DNA from: Streptomyces mutomycini
GTDB taxonomy: Bacteria > Actinomycetota > Actinomycetes > Streptomycetales > Streptomycetaceae
NCBI RefSeq assembly: GCF_001700505.1
Contig: NZ_MAPV01000100.1
Span: 1 to 34,230 of the forward strand
Reading direction: 5' to 3'
Length of the DNA stretch: 34,230 bases
The translations under genes and the position numbers were made by a program. The notes below the pieces were generated by a model. That model was not told where the DNA came from. It made no database searches and saw nothing but the letters and a program-made list of their open reading frames with translations. Positions within the stretch are counted from its first letter, which is position 1. Every line of letters starts with the position of its first letter. Shown here piece by piece: positions 7,898 to 16,124 of the stretch.

Positions 7898-7982
<85 letters not shown>

Positions 7983-8031
7983 CACGTACCGGACACCGGC
8001 CGACACCGGAACCGCTCCCGCACCCGGGGCT

Positions 8032-8847
8032 CTACGCGCGCGGGGCCGTCCGGAGCAGCTCCTCGAGGACGACGGCGATACCGTCGTGCTCGTTCGACGA
8101 GGTGATCTCGTGCGCCACGGCCTTCAGGTCGTCGTGCGCGTTGGCCATGGCGACGCCGTGCCGCGCCCAGCCGAACATGGGGATGTCGTTCGGCATGTCG
8201 CCGAAGGCCACCGTGTCCGCCGCCCTGAGCCCCAGACGGCGTGCGGCCAGCGAAAGGCCGGTCGCCTTGCTCAGGCCCAGGGGCAGGATCTCCACGACAC
8301 CCGGACCCGCCATGACAACATTCACGAGGCTGCCGACGGCCTGCTGCGCGGTCTTCGCCAGGGCGTCGTCGTCGAGCTCCGGATGCTGGATGTAGACCTT
8401 GTTCAGCGGCGCGGTCCACATCTCGGCGCTGTCGTCCATGTACAGGGCGGGGAGGGGGCCCTCCTGGACCCGGTAGCCCGGCCCGACCAGCACCTCGCCC
8501 TCGAGCCCGTCCCGGCTCGCCGCCAGGGCGAGCGGGCCCACCTCCGCCTCGATCTTGGACAGCGCCAGCCCGGCGAGCTGCCGGTCCAGGGTGAGGGAGG
8601 TCAACAGCTTGTGCTCGCCGGCGTGGTAGACCTGCGCGCCCTGACCGCACACCGCGAGACCTTCGTAGCCCAGGTCGTCCAGGATGTGCCGGGTCCAGGG
8701 AACCGCTCGTCCCGTGACCACGATGTGCGCTGCACCGGCCGCGGTGACCGCGGCCAGCGCCTCCCGGGTGCGGTCGGAGACCGTGTGGTCGTCACGCAGC
8801 AGGGTGCCGTCGAGATCGGTCGCGACGAGCTTGTAGGGGAACGTCAC
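8032..8847 (-). CDS. HAD-superfamily Cof-type phosphatase
   Basis: 271 aa. The nucleophile motif DLDGTLL has D11 and D13 at the start; a serine/threonine motif II (VTGR), the lysine in [17 protein letters not shown] and the terminal [10 protein letters not shown] motif complete the HAD set. The C2-type cap between motifs II and III marks the Cof/YidA group, which dephosphorylates sugar phosphates, flavins or similar metabolites. The GTG start overlaps the serS stop codon (GTGA, 8844-8847), so it is translated as the second gene of a serS operon. The link to serine charging is unknown; this pairing is common in Streptomyces. Confidence 0.93.
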   Translation of the reverse strand: MTFPYKLVATDLDGTLLRDDHTVSDRTREALAAVTAAGAAHIVVTGRAVPWTRHILDDLGYEGLAVCGQGAQVYHAGEHKLLTSLTLDRQLAGLALSKIEAEVGPLALAASRDGLEGEVLVGPGYRVQEGPLPALYMDDSAEMWTAPLNKVYIQHPELDDDALAKTAQQAVGSLVNVVMAGPGVVEILPLGLSKATGLSLAARRLGLRAADTVAFGDMPNDIPMFGWARHGVAMANAHDDLKAVAHEITSSNEHDGIAVVLEELLRTAPRA

Positions 8848-10121
8848 TTGGAGACCGGCTCCAGCAGCTCGCGCCCGCCCAGGTACGGACGGAGGAGCTC
8901 GGGCACGCGCACCGAACCGTCCGGCAGCTGGTGGTTCTCCAGGATGGCCACGATCGTGCGCGGTACGGCGCAGAGCGTGCCGTTCAGAGTGGCCAGCGGC
9001 GTGACCTTCTTCCCCTCACGCATCCGGACGGACAGCCGGCGTGCCTGGAAGCCGTCGCAGTTCGACGCGGAGGTCAGCTCGCGGTACTTGCCCTGGGTCG
9101 GGATCCACGCCTCGCAGTCGAACTTCCGTGAGGCCGAAGCACCCAGGTCACCGGTGGCGACATCGATCACCTGGAAGGGGAGCTCGAGGCCCGTGAGCCA
9201 CTGCTTCTCCCAGTCCAGGAGCCTGCGGTGCTCGGCTTCGGCGTCCGCGGGGTCGACGTACGAGAACATCTCGACCTTGTCGAACTGGTGGACGCGGAAG
9301 ATGCCCCGGGTGTCCTTGCCGTACGTGCCCGCCTCGCGGCGGAAGCAGGGCGAGTAGCCGGCGTACCGCAGCGGCAGTTTGTCGGCGTCGATGATCTCGT
9401 CCATGTGGTACGCCGCGAGGGGGACCTCCGACGTGCCGACGAGGTAGTAGTCGTCCTTCTCCAGGTGGTACACGTTCTCCGCGGCCTGGCCGAGGAAGCC
9501 CGTGCCCTCCATGGCACGCGGGCGGACCAGCGCCGGGGTCAGCATGGGGACGAAGCCGGCCTCGGTCGCCTGCGCGATCGCCGCGTTGACCAGGGCCAGT
9601 TCGAGCAGTGCGCCGATGCCGGTCAGGTAGTAGAAGCGTGATCCGGAGACCTTGGCGCCGCGCTCCATGTCGATGGCGCCCAGGGCCTCGCCGAGCTCCA
9701 GGTGGTCCTTGGGCTCGAAGCCCTCCGCGCCGAAGTCGCGGATCGTGCCGTGCGTCTCCAGGACGACGAAGTCCTCCTCGCCGCCGACCGGCACGTCCTC
9801 GTGGACGATGTTGCCGAGCAGCAGCAGCAGCCGCTTTGCCTCGGCATCGGCCTCGTCCTGTGCGGCGTCGGCCGACTTGACCTCGGCCTTCAGCTGTTCG
9901 GCCTTCTTGAGGAGCTCGGAACGCTCCTCGGGGGTGGCCCTGGGGATCAGCTTGCCGAGCGACTTCTGCTCGGAACGGAGTTCGTCGAAGCGGACGCCGG
10001 ACGACCTGCGCAGCTCATCGGCGGAGAGCAGGGCGTCGACGAGCGCGACGTCCTCTCCACGGGCGCGCTGGGAGGCGCGAACACGGTCGGGGTCCTCACG
10101 GAGCAGGCGAAGGTCAATCAC
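8844..10121 (-). CDS. serS: Seryl-tRNA synthetase
   Basis: 425 aa class II aminoacyl-tRNA synthetase that charges tRNA-Ser with serine. Residues about 30-105 form the long antiparallel coiled-coil arm that recognises the tRNA variable arm. Catalytic core: motif 2 at 260-280 ([21 protein letters not shown]), TSASNC at 350-355, and motif 3 around 379-389 ([11 protein letters not shown]). Length is normal for bacterial SerRS. The start is the GTG at 10121, because [15 protein letters not shown] is the conserved N-terminus. There is no room for a Shine-Dalgarno; a TAGCCT -10 six bases upstream suggests a leaderless transcript. It precedes a HAD phosphatase with a 4-nt overlap. The upstream 611 bp is gene-free and rich in DnaA boxes. 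Confidence 0.97.
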   Translation of the reverse strand: MIDLRLLREDPDRVRASQRARGEDVALVDALLSADELRRSSGVRFDELRSEQKSLGKLIPRATPEERSELLKKAEQLKAEVKSADAAQDEADAEAKRLLLLLGNIVHEDVPVGGEEDFVVLETHGTIRDFGAEGFEPKDHLELGEALGAIDMERGAKVSGSRFYYLTGIGALLELALVNAAIAQATEAGFVPMLTPALVRPRAMEGTGFLGQAAENVYHLEKDDYYLVGTSEVPLAAYHMDEIIDADKLPLRYAGYSPCFRREAGTYGKDTRGIFRVHQFDKVEMFSYVDPADAEAEHRRLLDWEKQWLTGLELPFQVIDVATGDLGASASRKFDCEAWIPTQGKYRELTSASNCDGFQARRLSVRMREGKKVTPLATLNGTLCAVPRTIVAILENHQLPDGSVRVPELLRPYLGGRELLEPVSK

Positions 10122-10127
10122 CCCTCA

Positions 10128-10133
10128 AGGCTA
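10128..10133 (-). promoter_or_regulatory. -10 element of serS, leaderless type
   Basis: Minus-strand TAGCCT ends exactly 6 bp before the GTG start of serS. This is the Streptomyces leaderless arrangement TANNNT-N6-start. Confidence 0.5.
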
Positions 10134-10347
10134 CCGGTGCTGGGATCCACCACTCGAACCGATATCGACGAGCGTGGCGCTTTGCCCGAATTGCCGGAAT
10201 CCATAATCGTGGGGAATCGTGGACCGGCCGGTGGATGGAGATCGTCGATAAACGGGGTCCCATCGCCTCGAAAAGGGAGCAAGTTCCCCTGTTGCTCGAT
10301 GCATCGGCGGTGCGCAGGCGGGGAGTTGAGGGCGGCTGGAGCGCGTG

Positions 10348-10410
10348 TTGTCCACAGGGGGCGTCGATCCGATTAGTTATCCACAGGCTGTGAAGAAGAT
10401 CTGTGGATGC
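10348..10410. promoter_or_regulatory. Cluster of DnaA boxes (group 1)
   Basis: TTGTCCACA (10348-10356) is a perfect Streptomyces consensus; TTATCCACA (10377-10385) is a perfect E. coli-type box; TGTGGATGC (10402-10410, opposite strand) is a weak box with two mismatches. Confidence 0.7.
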
Positions 10411-10610
10411 CGAAAGAGATCGCTCCGAAAGCGGCATGCCGGGACAGGGAATCGGCACTCAAACCTGATCCGCGCACTCGTTCGGGTGGGTATTGCCCGT
10501 CTCGATGAGTTGATCAACGGAATTCGGGCGACACGGGGGGAGGTGTGGTGCGGCGGGGGATCCGCGGCCACTGGGGCGATTTGTCGACCATGTCGTGTTG
10601 TGGTGTCGAC

Positions 10611-10658
10611 TTGTCCCCAGGTTGAAAGGGTGGCCTGTGGATAACTTTGTGTGGACCG
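10611..10658. promoter_or_regulatory. Cluster of DnaA boxes (group 2)
   Basis: TGTGGATAA (10636-10644) is the exact reverse complement of TTATCCACA. TTGTCCCCA (10611-10619) has one mismatch, and TGTGGACCG (10650-10658) has two. Confidence 0.55.
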
Positions 10659-10688
10659 AAAGTCGGCAGGCAGGACCGGAGGACAAAG

Positions 10689-10730
10689 CTCCCTGTCCCT
10701 CTGCGCAGACTCCCGGTCCCTCTCCGCAGG
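10689..10730. repeat. Tandem 21-bp repeat
   Basis: Two adjacent copies (10689-10709, 10710-10730) of CTCCCTGTCCCTCTGCGCAG plus one base, differing at three positions. They lie just downstream of the pheA stop codon on the minus strand. Confidence 0.7.
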
Positions 10731-10732
10731 CT

Positions 10733-11668
10733 TCAGGCCCGGCCGTCCTGGCTGCGGGCCAGCCAGTCGGACGCCTCGGTGAAGTCCGTGTCGGACGTCC
10801 CGATCCGCAGAGGGCTCACCTCTCCGGGCGTCACCCCTGCGCGCGGATACGAACCGAGGAACCGCACATTCGGGCAGATCCGCTTCAGCCCCATCAGCGC
10901 CTCACCGACCCGCCGGTCCGCGATGTGACCCTCCGCGTCCACGGCGAAGCAGTAGTTGCCGATGCCTTCCCCGGTGGGCCGGGACTGGATCAGCATCAGG
11001 TTGACCCCACGGACGGCGAACTCCTGGAGCAGCTCGAGGAGGGCACCCGGACGGTCGTCGCCGAGCCAGATGACCACGGAGGTCTTGTCGGCTCCCGTAG
11101 GCGCGGACGGCCTGGCCGGGCGCCCCACCAGTACGAAGCGGGTCTGGGCGTTCTCCGCGTCGTGGATCTCCGTCACGAGCGGTTCCAGCCCGTAGGTCGC
11201 TGCGGCGAACTCGCCGGCGAAAGCGGCGTCGTAGCGACCTTCCTGGACCAGTCGGGCACCGTCCGCGTTCGAGGCAGCCGACTCCCACGCCGCGCTGGGC
11301 AGATGGGCGGCCATCCAGTTGCGTACCTGGGGCTGCGCGGCCGGATGAGCCGTGACGGTCTTGACGTCCGCCAGCTTCGTCCCGGGGCGCACCAGCAGCG
11401 CGAACGTGATGGAGAGCAGCACCTCGCGGTAGATCATCAGCGGAGCGCCCGAGGCCAGCTCGTCGAGCGTCGTGCTGATCCCGCCCTCCACGGAGTTCTC
11501 GATGGGGACGAGTGCTGCCGCGGCCTGCCCGCCACGCACCGCGTCCAGCGCGGCCGGTACCGAGACCATCGGGACGAGCTCCCGGGTGGCGGCTTCGGGG
11601 AGAGTGCGGAGGGCCACCTCGGTGAAGGTGCCTTCAGGGCCGAGGTAGGCGTAGCGCGTGGCTGACAT
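10733..11668 (-). CDS. pheA: Prephenate dehydratase
   Basis: 311 aa. Converts prephenate to phenylpyruvate in phenylalanine biosynthesis; cytosolic. The catalytic domain (1-180) starts with YLGPEGTFTE and has the IENSVEGG segment (56-63) and the catalytic TRF motif (176-178). The C-terminal ACT domain (about 196-275) carries GALLELL (208-214) and QSRPT in place of the usual ESRPT, the phenylalanine-binding loop of feedback-controlled enzymes. The enzyme is the stand-alone type without chorismate mutase. The ATG at 11668 lacks a Shine-Dalgarno; a TAGGGT -10 six bases upstream suggests leaderless transcription independent of the copper operon that ends 39 bp before it. Confidence 0.96.
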   Translation of the reverse strand: MSATRYAYLGPEGTFTEVALRTLPEAATRELVPMVSVPAALDAVRGGQAAAALVPIENSVEGGISTTLDELASGAPLMIYREVLLSITFALLVRPGTKLADVKTVTAHPAAQPQVRNWMAAHLPSAAWESAASNADGARLVQEGRYDAAFAGEFAAATYGLEPLVTEIHDAENAQTRFVLVGRPARPSAPTGADKTSVVIWLGDDRPGALLELLQEFAVRGVNLMLIQSRPTGEGIGNYCFAVDAEGHIADRRVGEALMGLKRICPNVRFLGSYPRAGVTPGEVSPLRIGTSDTDFTEASDWLARSQDGRA

Positions 11669-11674
11669 ACGGTC

Positions 11675-11680
11675 ACCCTA
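11675..11680 (-). promoter_or_regulatory. -10 element of pheA, leaderless type
   Basis: Minus-strand TAGGGT ends 6 bp before the pheA ATG. It lies in the 39-bp gap after the peroxidase gene, so pheA can be transcribed separately. Confidence 0.5.
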
Positions 11681-11707
11681 ATAGCCCGACGGAGGGGGCC
11701 GTGCGCC

Positions 11708-13021
11708 TTACGCCTCGAGCAGCCGCTGCCCCACGTACTCCCCGGGCGCCGCCCCACCGGGTACGGCGAAGAGACCGCTCGCCTCGTGCCGGATGAAGGG
11801 TGAGAGCGCGTCCCCGCGGTCGAGCTTGCGCTGGACCGGGATGAAGCCCTTGAACGGATCGGCCTGCCAGCAGATGAAGAGCAGTCCGGCATCCGGGGTG
11901 CCGTCGTCGGAGATGCCGTCGTGGTACGAGAACGGGCGGCGCAGCATCGCGGCACCGCCGTTCGCCTCGGGGGAGGAGATCCGGGCGTGGGCGTTGCCGG
12001 GGATCAGCAGCTTGCCGTCCGGCCCCGTCTTGTCCAGGTCCATCGCGCTGTCCTCCGAGCCGCCGCTGAGCGGGGCGCCGTCCGCCTTGCGCCGCCCTAT
12101 GACCTGTTCCTGCCGCTTGACCGTGAGCTCTTCCCAGTCGTCCAGGAGCATCCGGATCCGCCGGACGACGGCGTACGAACCCCCTGCCATCCAGGCGTAC
12201 GCCGACGAGCCGCCGGAGGGCACGAAGATCCGCTCCTCGAAGTCGCTCTCGGCGGGTTCCGGGTTGTTGGTGCCGTCGACCTGACCCATCAGGTTGCGTG
12301 CGGTCATCGGCCGGGCCGTGGCGCCCGGTGTGCGGTTGAAGCCGTTCATCTGCCACCGCACCCGGGCCGTGGACCCGGCTTCCTTCTGCAGGGCGCGCAG
12401 CGCGTGGAAGGCGACGAGCGCGTCGTCGGCGCCGATCTGGACCCAGAGGTCGCCCTCGGACCGTTTGGCGTCGAGGTGGTCGGAGGAGAAGGCCGGCAGC
12501 GGGTCCAGGGCGGGCGGCCGGCTGCTGGTCAGCCCGGTGCGGCCGAAGAAGGTGCGGCCGAATCCGAAGGTGATGGTCAGGGAGGACGGTCCGGCGTCCA
12601 GGGCCACCCCGGTGTCGTGCCCCCGGCTGTCCGACGGTTCACCGGACATGAGCCGCTCTGCGGCGGCCGACCAGCGGCGCATCAGGGCGGCTGCTTCGCC
12701 GCGCCCGGCGCCGGGCGCCAGATCGAAGGCGACCAGGTGCCCGCGGGCCTGGAGCGGAGTGGTGATCCCCGCTTGATGTTTCCCGTGAAACATCGCCTCG
12801 GCCGATCCGACCGAGGTCAGCGGTGTCGGGGCCTCCCCGCGCGTCGCGGCGTAGCCCCCCGCGCCGCCCGCCGCGCCCAGGGCAAGGCCCGCCGCGCCGG
12901 CCGCTCCCGCGCCGACGATGAGCCGCCGCCGTGAGACGGCGCTCGCGCCTCCGGTACCGGAGGCTTCGCGGTGGGTGGCGGGGGTGCCGTTGTCCTTGGG
13001 ACTGTGCTTCTTCTTGCTCAC
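11708..13021 (-). CDS. efeB: Tat-exported DyP-type peroxidase (EfeB/DtpA)
   Basis: 437 aa haem peroxidase. The N-terminus carries a twin-arginine signal (SRRRLIV at 30-36, followed by an Ala/Gly-rich helix), so the folded protein leaves through Tat. The DyP signature GxxDG is at 246-250 (GQVDG, distal Asp D249). The likely proximal haem ligand is H345 (in NAHARI) and the distal Arg is in RRPFSY (361-366). In S. lividans the equivalent protein DtpA is needed for maturation of the copper oxidase GlxA; EfeB proteins elsewhere serve iron uptake. Here no EfeU/EfeO genes are present and the neighbours are copper chaperones, which favours the DtpA role. The GTG start lies 5 nt after the CopC-CopD stop. 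A parS-like site is embedded at codons 76-80. Confidence 0.93.
   Translation of the reverse strand: MSKKKHSPKDNGTPATHREASGTGGASAVSRRRLIVGAGAAGAAGLALGAAGGAGGYAATRGEAPTPLTSVGSAEAMFHGKHQAGITTPLQARGHLVAFDLAPGAGRGEAAALMRRWSAAAERLMSGEPSDSRGHDTGVALDAGPSSLTITFGFGRTFFGRTGLTSSRPPALDPLPAFSSDHLDAKRSEGDLWVQIGADDALVAFHALRALQKEAGSTARVRWQMNGFNRTPGATARPMTARNLMGQVDGTNNPEPAESDFEERIFVPSGGSSAYAWMAGGSYAVVRRIRMLLDDWEELTVKRQEQVIGRRKADGAPLSGGSEDSAMDLDKTGPDGKLLIPGNAHARISSPEANGGAAMLRRPFSYHDGISDDGTPDAGLLFICWQADPFKGFIPVQRKLDRGDALSPFIRHEASGLFAVPGGAAPGEYVGQRLLEA
12778..12791. other. parS-like ParB-binding site
   Basis: GTTTCCCGTGAAAC matches the bacterial parS palindrome GTTTCACGTGAAAC at 13 of 14 positions, and the flanks continue the symmetry (GAT...ATC). 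It lies inside the peroxidase gene. In Streptomyces, parS sites cluster around oriC, many within genes. Confidence 0.75.
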
Positions 13022-13026
13022 CCTGC

Positions 13027-14961
13027 TCAGCCGATCTTCACGTTCTTCTCGATGGTTGTCTGGTCGATGTCCGACGTGCGCACCGTCACGGCGACCTTCC
13101 AGTCACCCGCCATCGGGATCTGTACGCTGCTCGACGTCCAGTGCCCTTCGGTGAGGCGGTCGGGGACGACCGGCAGAGGGCCGATGTCCTTGGACTCCAG
13201 CGTGAAGGCGAGCTTCACCTCGGGGACGTCCAGAGGACGTTCGTCGGTCCCGTCGATCCAGACGTGCACGCTGTTCGAGCCGGTCCCGCCGGGCGAGATG
13301 TCCAGCCGCACCGTCCCCTTGCCGTTCTGGCCACCGGTGTCGAAGGGCAGGCTCAGATTCACCTGGTCACCGGCCACCGGCGAGGCCGCCGAGGTGGTGC
13401 CCCGGGCGGTCTCCTCCTCCGTGCGGCCGGGCTCGGTGGACGTCAGGATCGTCGTGACGACGAGCAGCACCACCGCGATACCCGTCTCCACCAGCACGGA
13501 ACGCCGAAGGCCGGAGCGGTCCGGGTCGGCGTCGCGGGCGCGCTTCTCCTTCGTCGCCGTCAGAGCGGCGCGCTGTCGGGAGAGCTGGGCGGCGCGCTCC
13601 GGAGCCACCTCCTCGTCGGGCGGGACGGCCGGTGCGGCCGGTTCCGTCGCTTCAACCGAATCCGCTGCCTGAGCGGCGTCACCGGCGGATTCGGTGCGCT
13701 CCGCCAGCCGGCCCGCCCATCGCCGGGATATCCACGCGACGCCGACGAGCACGGCGACGAGCGCCACCTTGACGATCAGCACCTGTCCGTACCGCGTGCC
13801 GGTCAGTGCGGACCACGAACCGACCTGGCGCCAGGACTGGTAGAGGCCGGTCGCCGCGAGGACGAGCACGCTGCCGAACGCCACGCGTGAGAATCGCCGT
13901 ACCGCGCCGCTCGTGACGTCCGGCGTCCGGTACAGGGCGACCAGCAGCGCGGCGAGTCCGCCCAGCCAGCCGGCTACGGCGAGCAGGTGGAGCACGTCGA
14001 CGGGCATGGCGATGCCCGGCTGGATTCCCGTTGAGGCGTGCTCGGCCAGGGCCCACGTGCCGGCGATCCCGGCGGCGATGACCGCGCCGCCTGTCGCGAG
14101 CCCGAAGGTGAGGTCCTGCTTCTCCTTCTCGTCCTCGCGCTTGGCGTACGCCCCGAAGAGGACTGCGATGAAGAGCGCGGAAGCGCCCAGAAGGAGCAGC
14201 CGGGAGACCAGTGCGGCCCCCGGCTTGGTGTCGAGCACGGCCTGGAGGCCGGCGAGGTCGAAGGCATCCGCGAGCCTGCCGGAGCCGGTGTAGGGGTTGC
14301 GCAGGAGCAGCATGGCCAGCGTGGCAGCGGTCAGTGTGATCCAGCCGCGTACGACGAGCCGCTGCAGCGGGCGCGCCCCCGCCCCGCGCTGCCAGCAGGC
14401 GAGCACGAAGGCAGACCCGCCCGCGAGCAGGATGAATCCGGCGTACGCGGCGTAGCGGGCGATGCCGTAGAGCGCGCCCACGAGACCGCCGCCGGCGTCG
14501 GCCGAGGGCAGCGCCACCGTGGTCTTCGAGGGGGCGCCGACGGAGAAGGTGAAGGCTCCGGAGACCGGGTGGCTGTCGGCGGACACCGCCTGCCAGGCCA
14601 CGGTGTAGGTGCCGTCGGGCAGACCGCTGCGGAGCTGGACGCCGTAACGCACGGCGCCACCGCTCGTCAGATCACGCGGCGCACCGTCGTCCGCCCGCTT
14701 TCCGCTCGGGTCGAGGACCCGGATGGAGTCGTCGCCCATGGCGATCTGCTCGGAGAACGTCAGTGTGACGTCCTGGGGAGCGGTGGCGACCACCGCCCCG
14801 TCCTGCGGGTCGCTCCCCGTGAGAGCGGCATGCGCGGACGCGGGGCTCGCGCCGGCCAGCACCAGGCCGAACAGCAGGCTGATCAGCGCGGCGAGGAGCG
14901 CGACCGCGGCGAGCGGCCGTCGTGTCGGGGAGGGCCCGAAGCGCGGGGCGGTGGCTGTCAT
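13027..14961 (-). CDS. CopC-CopD fusion, copper transport/resistance protein
   Basis: 644 aa. A signal peptide (1-43) ends at ASA, exposing mature N-terminal H44 (HAALTGSDP), the copper ligand of CopC domains. Residues 44-140 are the CopC beta-sandwich (SADSHPVSGAFTFSVG holds further ligands). About 155-420 is a CopD-like membrane domain with eight or so helices. A cytoplasmic Glu/Ala-rich stretch with basic patch (about 425-485) leads to a last helix (VLVETGIAVVLLVVTTILTS) and a C-terminal extracytoplasmic beta domain. The protein most likely binds Cu outside and moves it across the membrane. It starts 13 bp after PCuAC and is followed 5 bp later by the DyP peroxidase, so it sits in the middle of a copper operon. 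Confidence 0.92.
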   Translation of the reverse strand: MTATAPRFGPSPTRRPLAAVALLAALISLLFGLVLAGASPASAHAALTGSDPQDGAVVATAPQDVTLTFSEQIAMGDDSIRVLDPSGKRADDGAPRDLTSGGAVRYGVQLRSGLPDGTYTVAWQAVSADSHPVSGAFTFSVGAPSKTTVALPSADAGGGLVGALYGIARYAAYAGFILLAGGSAFVLACWQRGAGARPLQRLVVRGWITLTAATLAMLLLRNPYTGSGRLADAFDLAGLQAVLDTKPGAALVSRLLLLGASALFIAVLFGAYAKREDEKEKQDLTFGLATGGAVIAAGIAGTWALAEHASTGIQPGIAMPVDVLHLLAVAGWLGGLAALLVALYRTPDVTSGAVRRFSRVAFGSVLVLAATGLYQSWRQVGSWSALTGTRYGQVLIVKVALVAVLVGVAWISRRWAGRLAERTESAGDAAQAADSVEATEPAAPAVPPDEEVAPERAAQLSRQRAALTATKEKRARDADPDRSGLRRSVLVETGIAVVLLVVTTILTSTEPGRTEEETARGTTSAASPVAGDQVNLSLPFDTGGQNGKGTVRLDISPGGTGSNSVHVWIDGTDERPLDVPEVKLAFTLESKDIGPLPVVPDRLTEGHWTSSSVQIPMAGDWKVAVTVRTSDIDQTTIEKNVKIG

Positions 14962-14974
14962 GGGTGTCAGTACC

Positions 14975-15421
14975 TCACTGCTTCTTCGGGGCGTAGGTGG
15001 TTTCCTTCACGGGGATGTCGACCTTGATGGGGTCGGCTTTCTCGAAGTGCAGTTCGACGGAGACCGTCTCTCCCCGCTTGGGCTGCTGCTTCAGGTCCGT
15101 GAACATGATGTGGTTGCCGCCGCGTTCGAGGTCTAGCTCGCCACCGGCGGGCACCTCGAACGATGTGACCATCCGCATCGTCCGGTTCTTCGTCTCATGG
15201 ATGGACACGTGGTCCGAGAGGGAACTGGTCACCGAGGTGAGCCGGTCGGTGGTGTCGCCACTGTTCTTCACGAGGAGGAAACCGGCCGCCATGTCACTGA
15301 CGGGCTGTGGCATGAAGGCACCGGTCACCTCCAGCTGCGGCACGCTGTCCGACGAACATCCCGTCAGCGCCACGCCGACGGTGAGTGCCAGGGCGCCCGC
15401 GACGGCCCTGCGGCGGTTCAC
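14975..15421 (-). CDS. Copper chaperone PCuAC lipoprotein (ECuC-like)
   Basis: 148 aa from the GTG overlapping the Sco stop (GTGA, 15418-15421). A lipobox LTGC places the lipid-modified Cys at residue 22. The PCuAC copper motif H-x10-M-x21-H-x-M is complete: H71, M82, H104, M106. These proteins hold Cu(I) outside the membrane and hand it to Sco proteins or directly to the CuA site of cytochrome oxidase. In S. lividans an extracytoplasmic chaperone of this type works with the adjacent Sco in development, as recalled. The frame stays open far upstream to 15802 in another product's sequence; only the part from the lipoprotein signal is real. Confidence 0.93.
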   Translation of the reverse strand: MNRRRAVAGALALTVGVALTGCSSDSVPQLEVTGAFMPQPVSDMAAGFLLVKNSGDTTDRLTSVTSSLSDHVSIHETKNRTMRMVTSFEVPAGGELDLERGGNHIMFTDLKQQPKRGETVSVELHFEKADPIKVDIPVKETTYAPKKQ

Positions 15422-16074
15422 GGGGTCTCCCCCTTCACGAGTTCCGGGAGGTCCTCGGTGTAGTCCTCTGCCGTGGTGTCCTCGCCGTAGAGCACGTACC
15501 CCTTGTCGGTCTTCGGGGAGAACGCGACGACCTGGGCGCCGTGCATCGAGACGACCGTGCCGTCCTTCTCCTTCTTCGGGGGGTCGATGCCGATGCCGAT
15601 CTGCCGTGCTCCCGCCTGGATGGTCGGGAAGTCGCCGGTGAGGCCGGTGAAGTCCGGGTCCTGCGCCTTGAGCCAGCTGCCCAGGGACGCCGGGGTGTCC
15701 CGTTCGGGGTCCGTCGTGACGAAGACGACCTGGAGCTTGTCCTGTTCGGCCTCGGGCAGCGCCCGCTTGGCGATCGCGATGTTGCTCATGGTCAGCGGGC
15801 ACACGTCGGGGCAGTTGGTGTAACCGAAGTAGATGAGAGTCGGCTTGCCCTTGGTCCGCTCGCGGAGGTCGTACTTCTTGCCGTGTGTGTCGGTGAGGAC
15901 GAGGTCGGGCTTGGTGAAGGGCTGGTCGAGCACGGTGGCGGGCTCGGACCCGGCTCCGGAGGAGACCTCGGCGACGGAATCGTCCACCGGGTCTCCACCG
16001 CTGCCGCAGGCCGACAGGGTCAGTGCGGCCACGGCGGCGAACGCCGCGGCCAGCACCGTCTTCTTGCTGTGCAT
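15418..16074 (-). CDS. Sco1/SenC copper chaperone lipoprotein
   Basis: 218 aa thioredoxin-like copper chaperone. A lipobox LSAC places the lipidated Cys at residue 23. The Cu-binding set is complete: C88 and C92 in NCPDVC, with H178 in VSMHGAQ. Sco proteins insert copper into the CuA centre of cytochrome oxidase or reduce its cysteines; in Streptomyces they also affect differentiation through copper supply. ATG at 16074; the region between this gene and YcnI is 50 bp, so the two are likely co-transcribed. The downstream PCuAC gene overlaps by 4 nt. Confidence 0.94.
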   Translation of the reverse strand: MHSKKTVLAAAFAAVAALTLSACGSGGDPVDDSVAEVSSGAGSEPATVLDQPFTKPDLVLTDTHGKKYDLRERTKGKPTLIYFGYTNCPDVCPLTMSNIAIAKRALPEAEQDKLQVVFVTTDPERDTPASLGSWLKAQDPDFTGLTGDFPTIQAGARQIGIGIDPPKKEKDGTVVSMHGAQVVAFSPKTDKGYVLYGEDTTAEDYTEDLPELVKGETP

Positions 16075-16124
16075 GGAGAGCTGATTCCTGATCTGTGAAA
16101 TACGGGTGGGTGGAGTCTGCGGGG

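Larger units (their letters stand above)
10122..10732. other. 611-bp gene-free region with DnaA boxes
   Basis: Lies between pheA (3' end) and serS (5' end), both minus strand. No reading frame looks coding. It contains at least four good DnaA boxes and two or three weaker ones in two groups, a -10 element for serS, and a tandem repeat next to the pheA stop. Its lower GC content (many AT-rich boxes) stands out from its neighbours. Confidence 0.6.
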
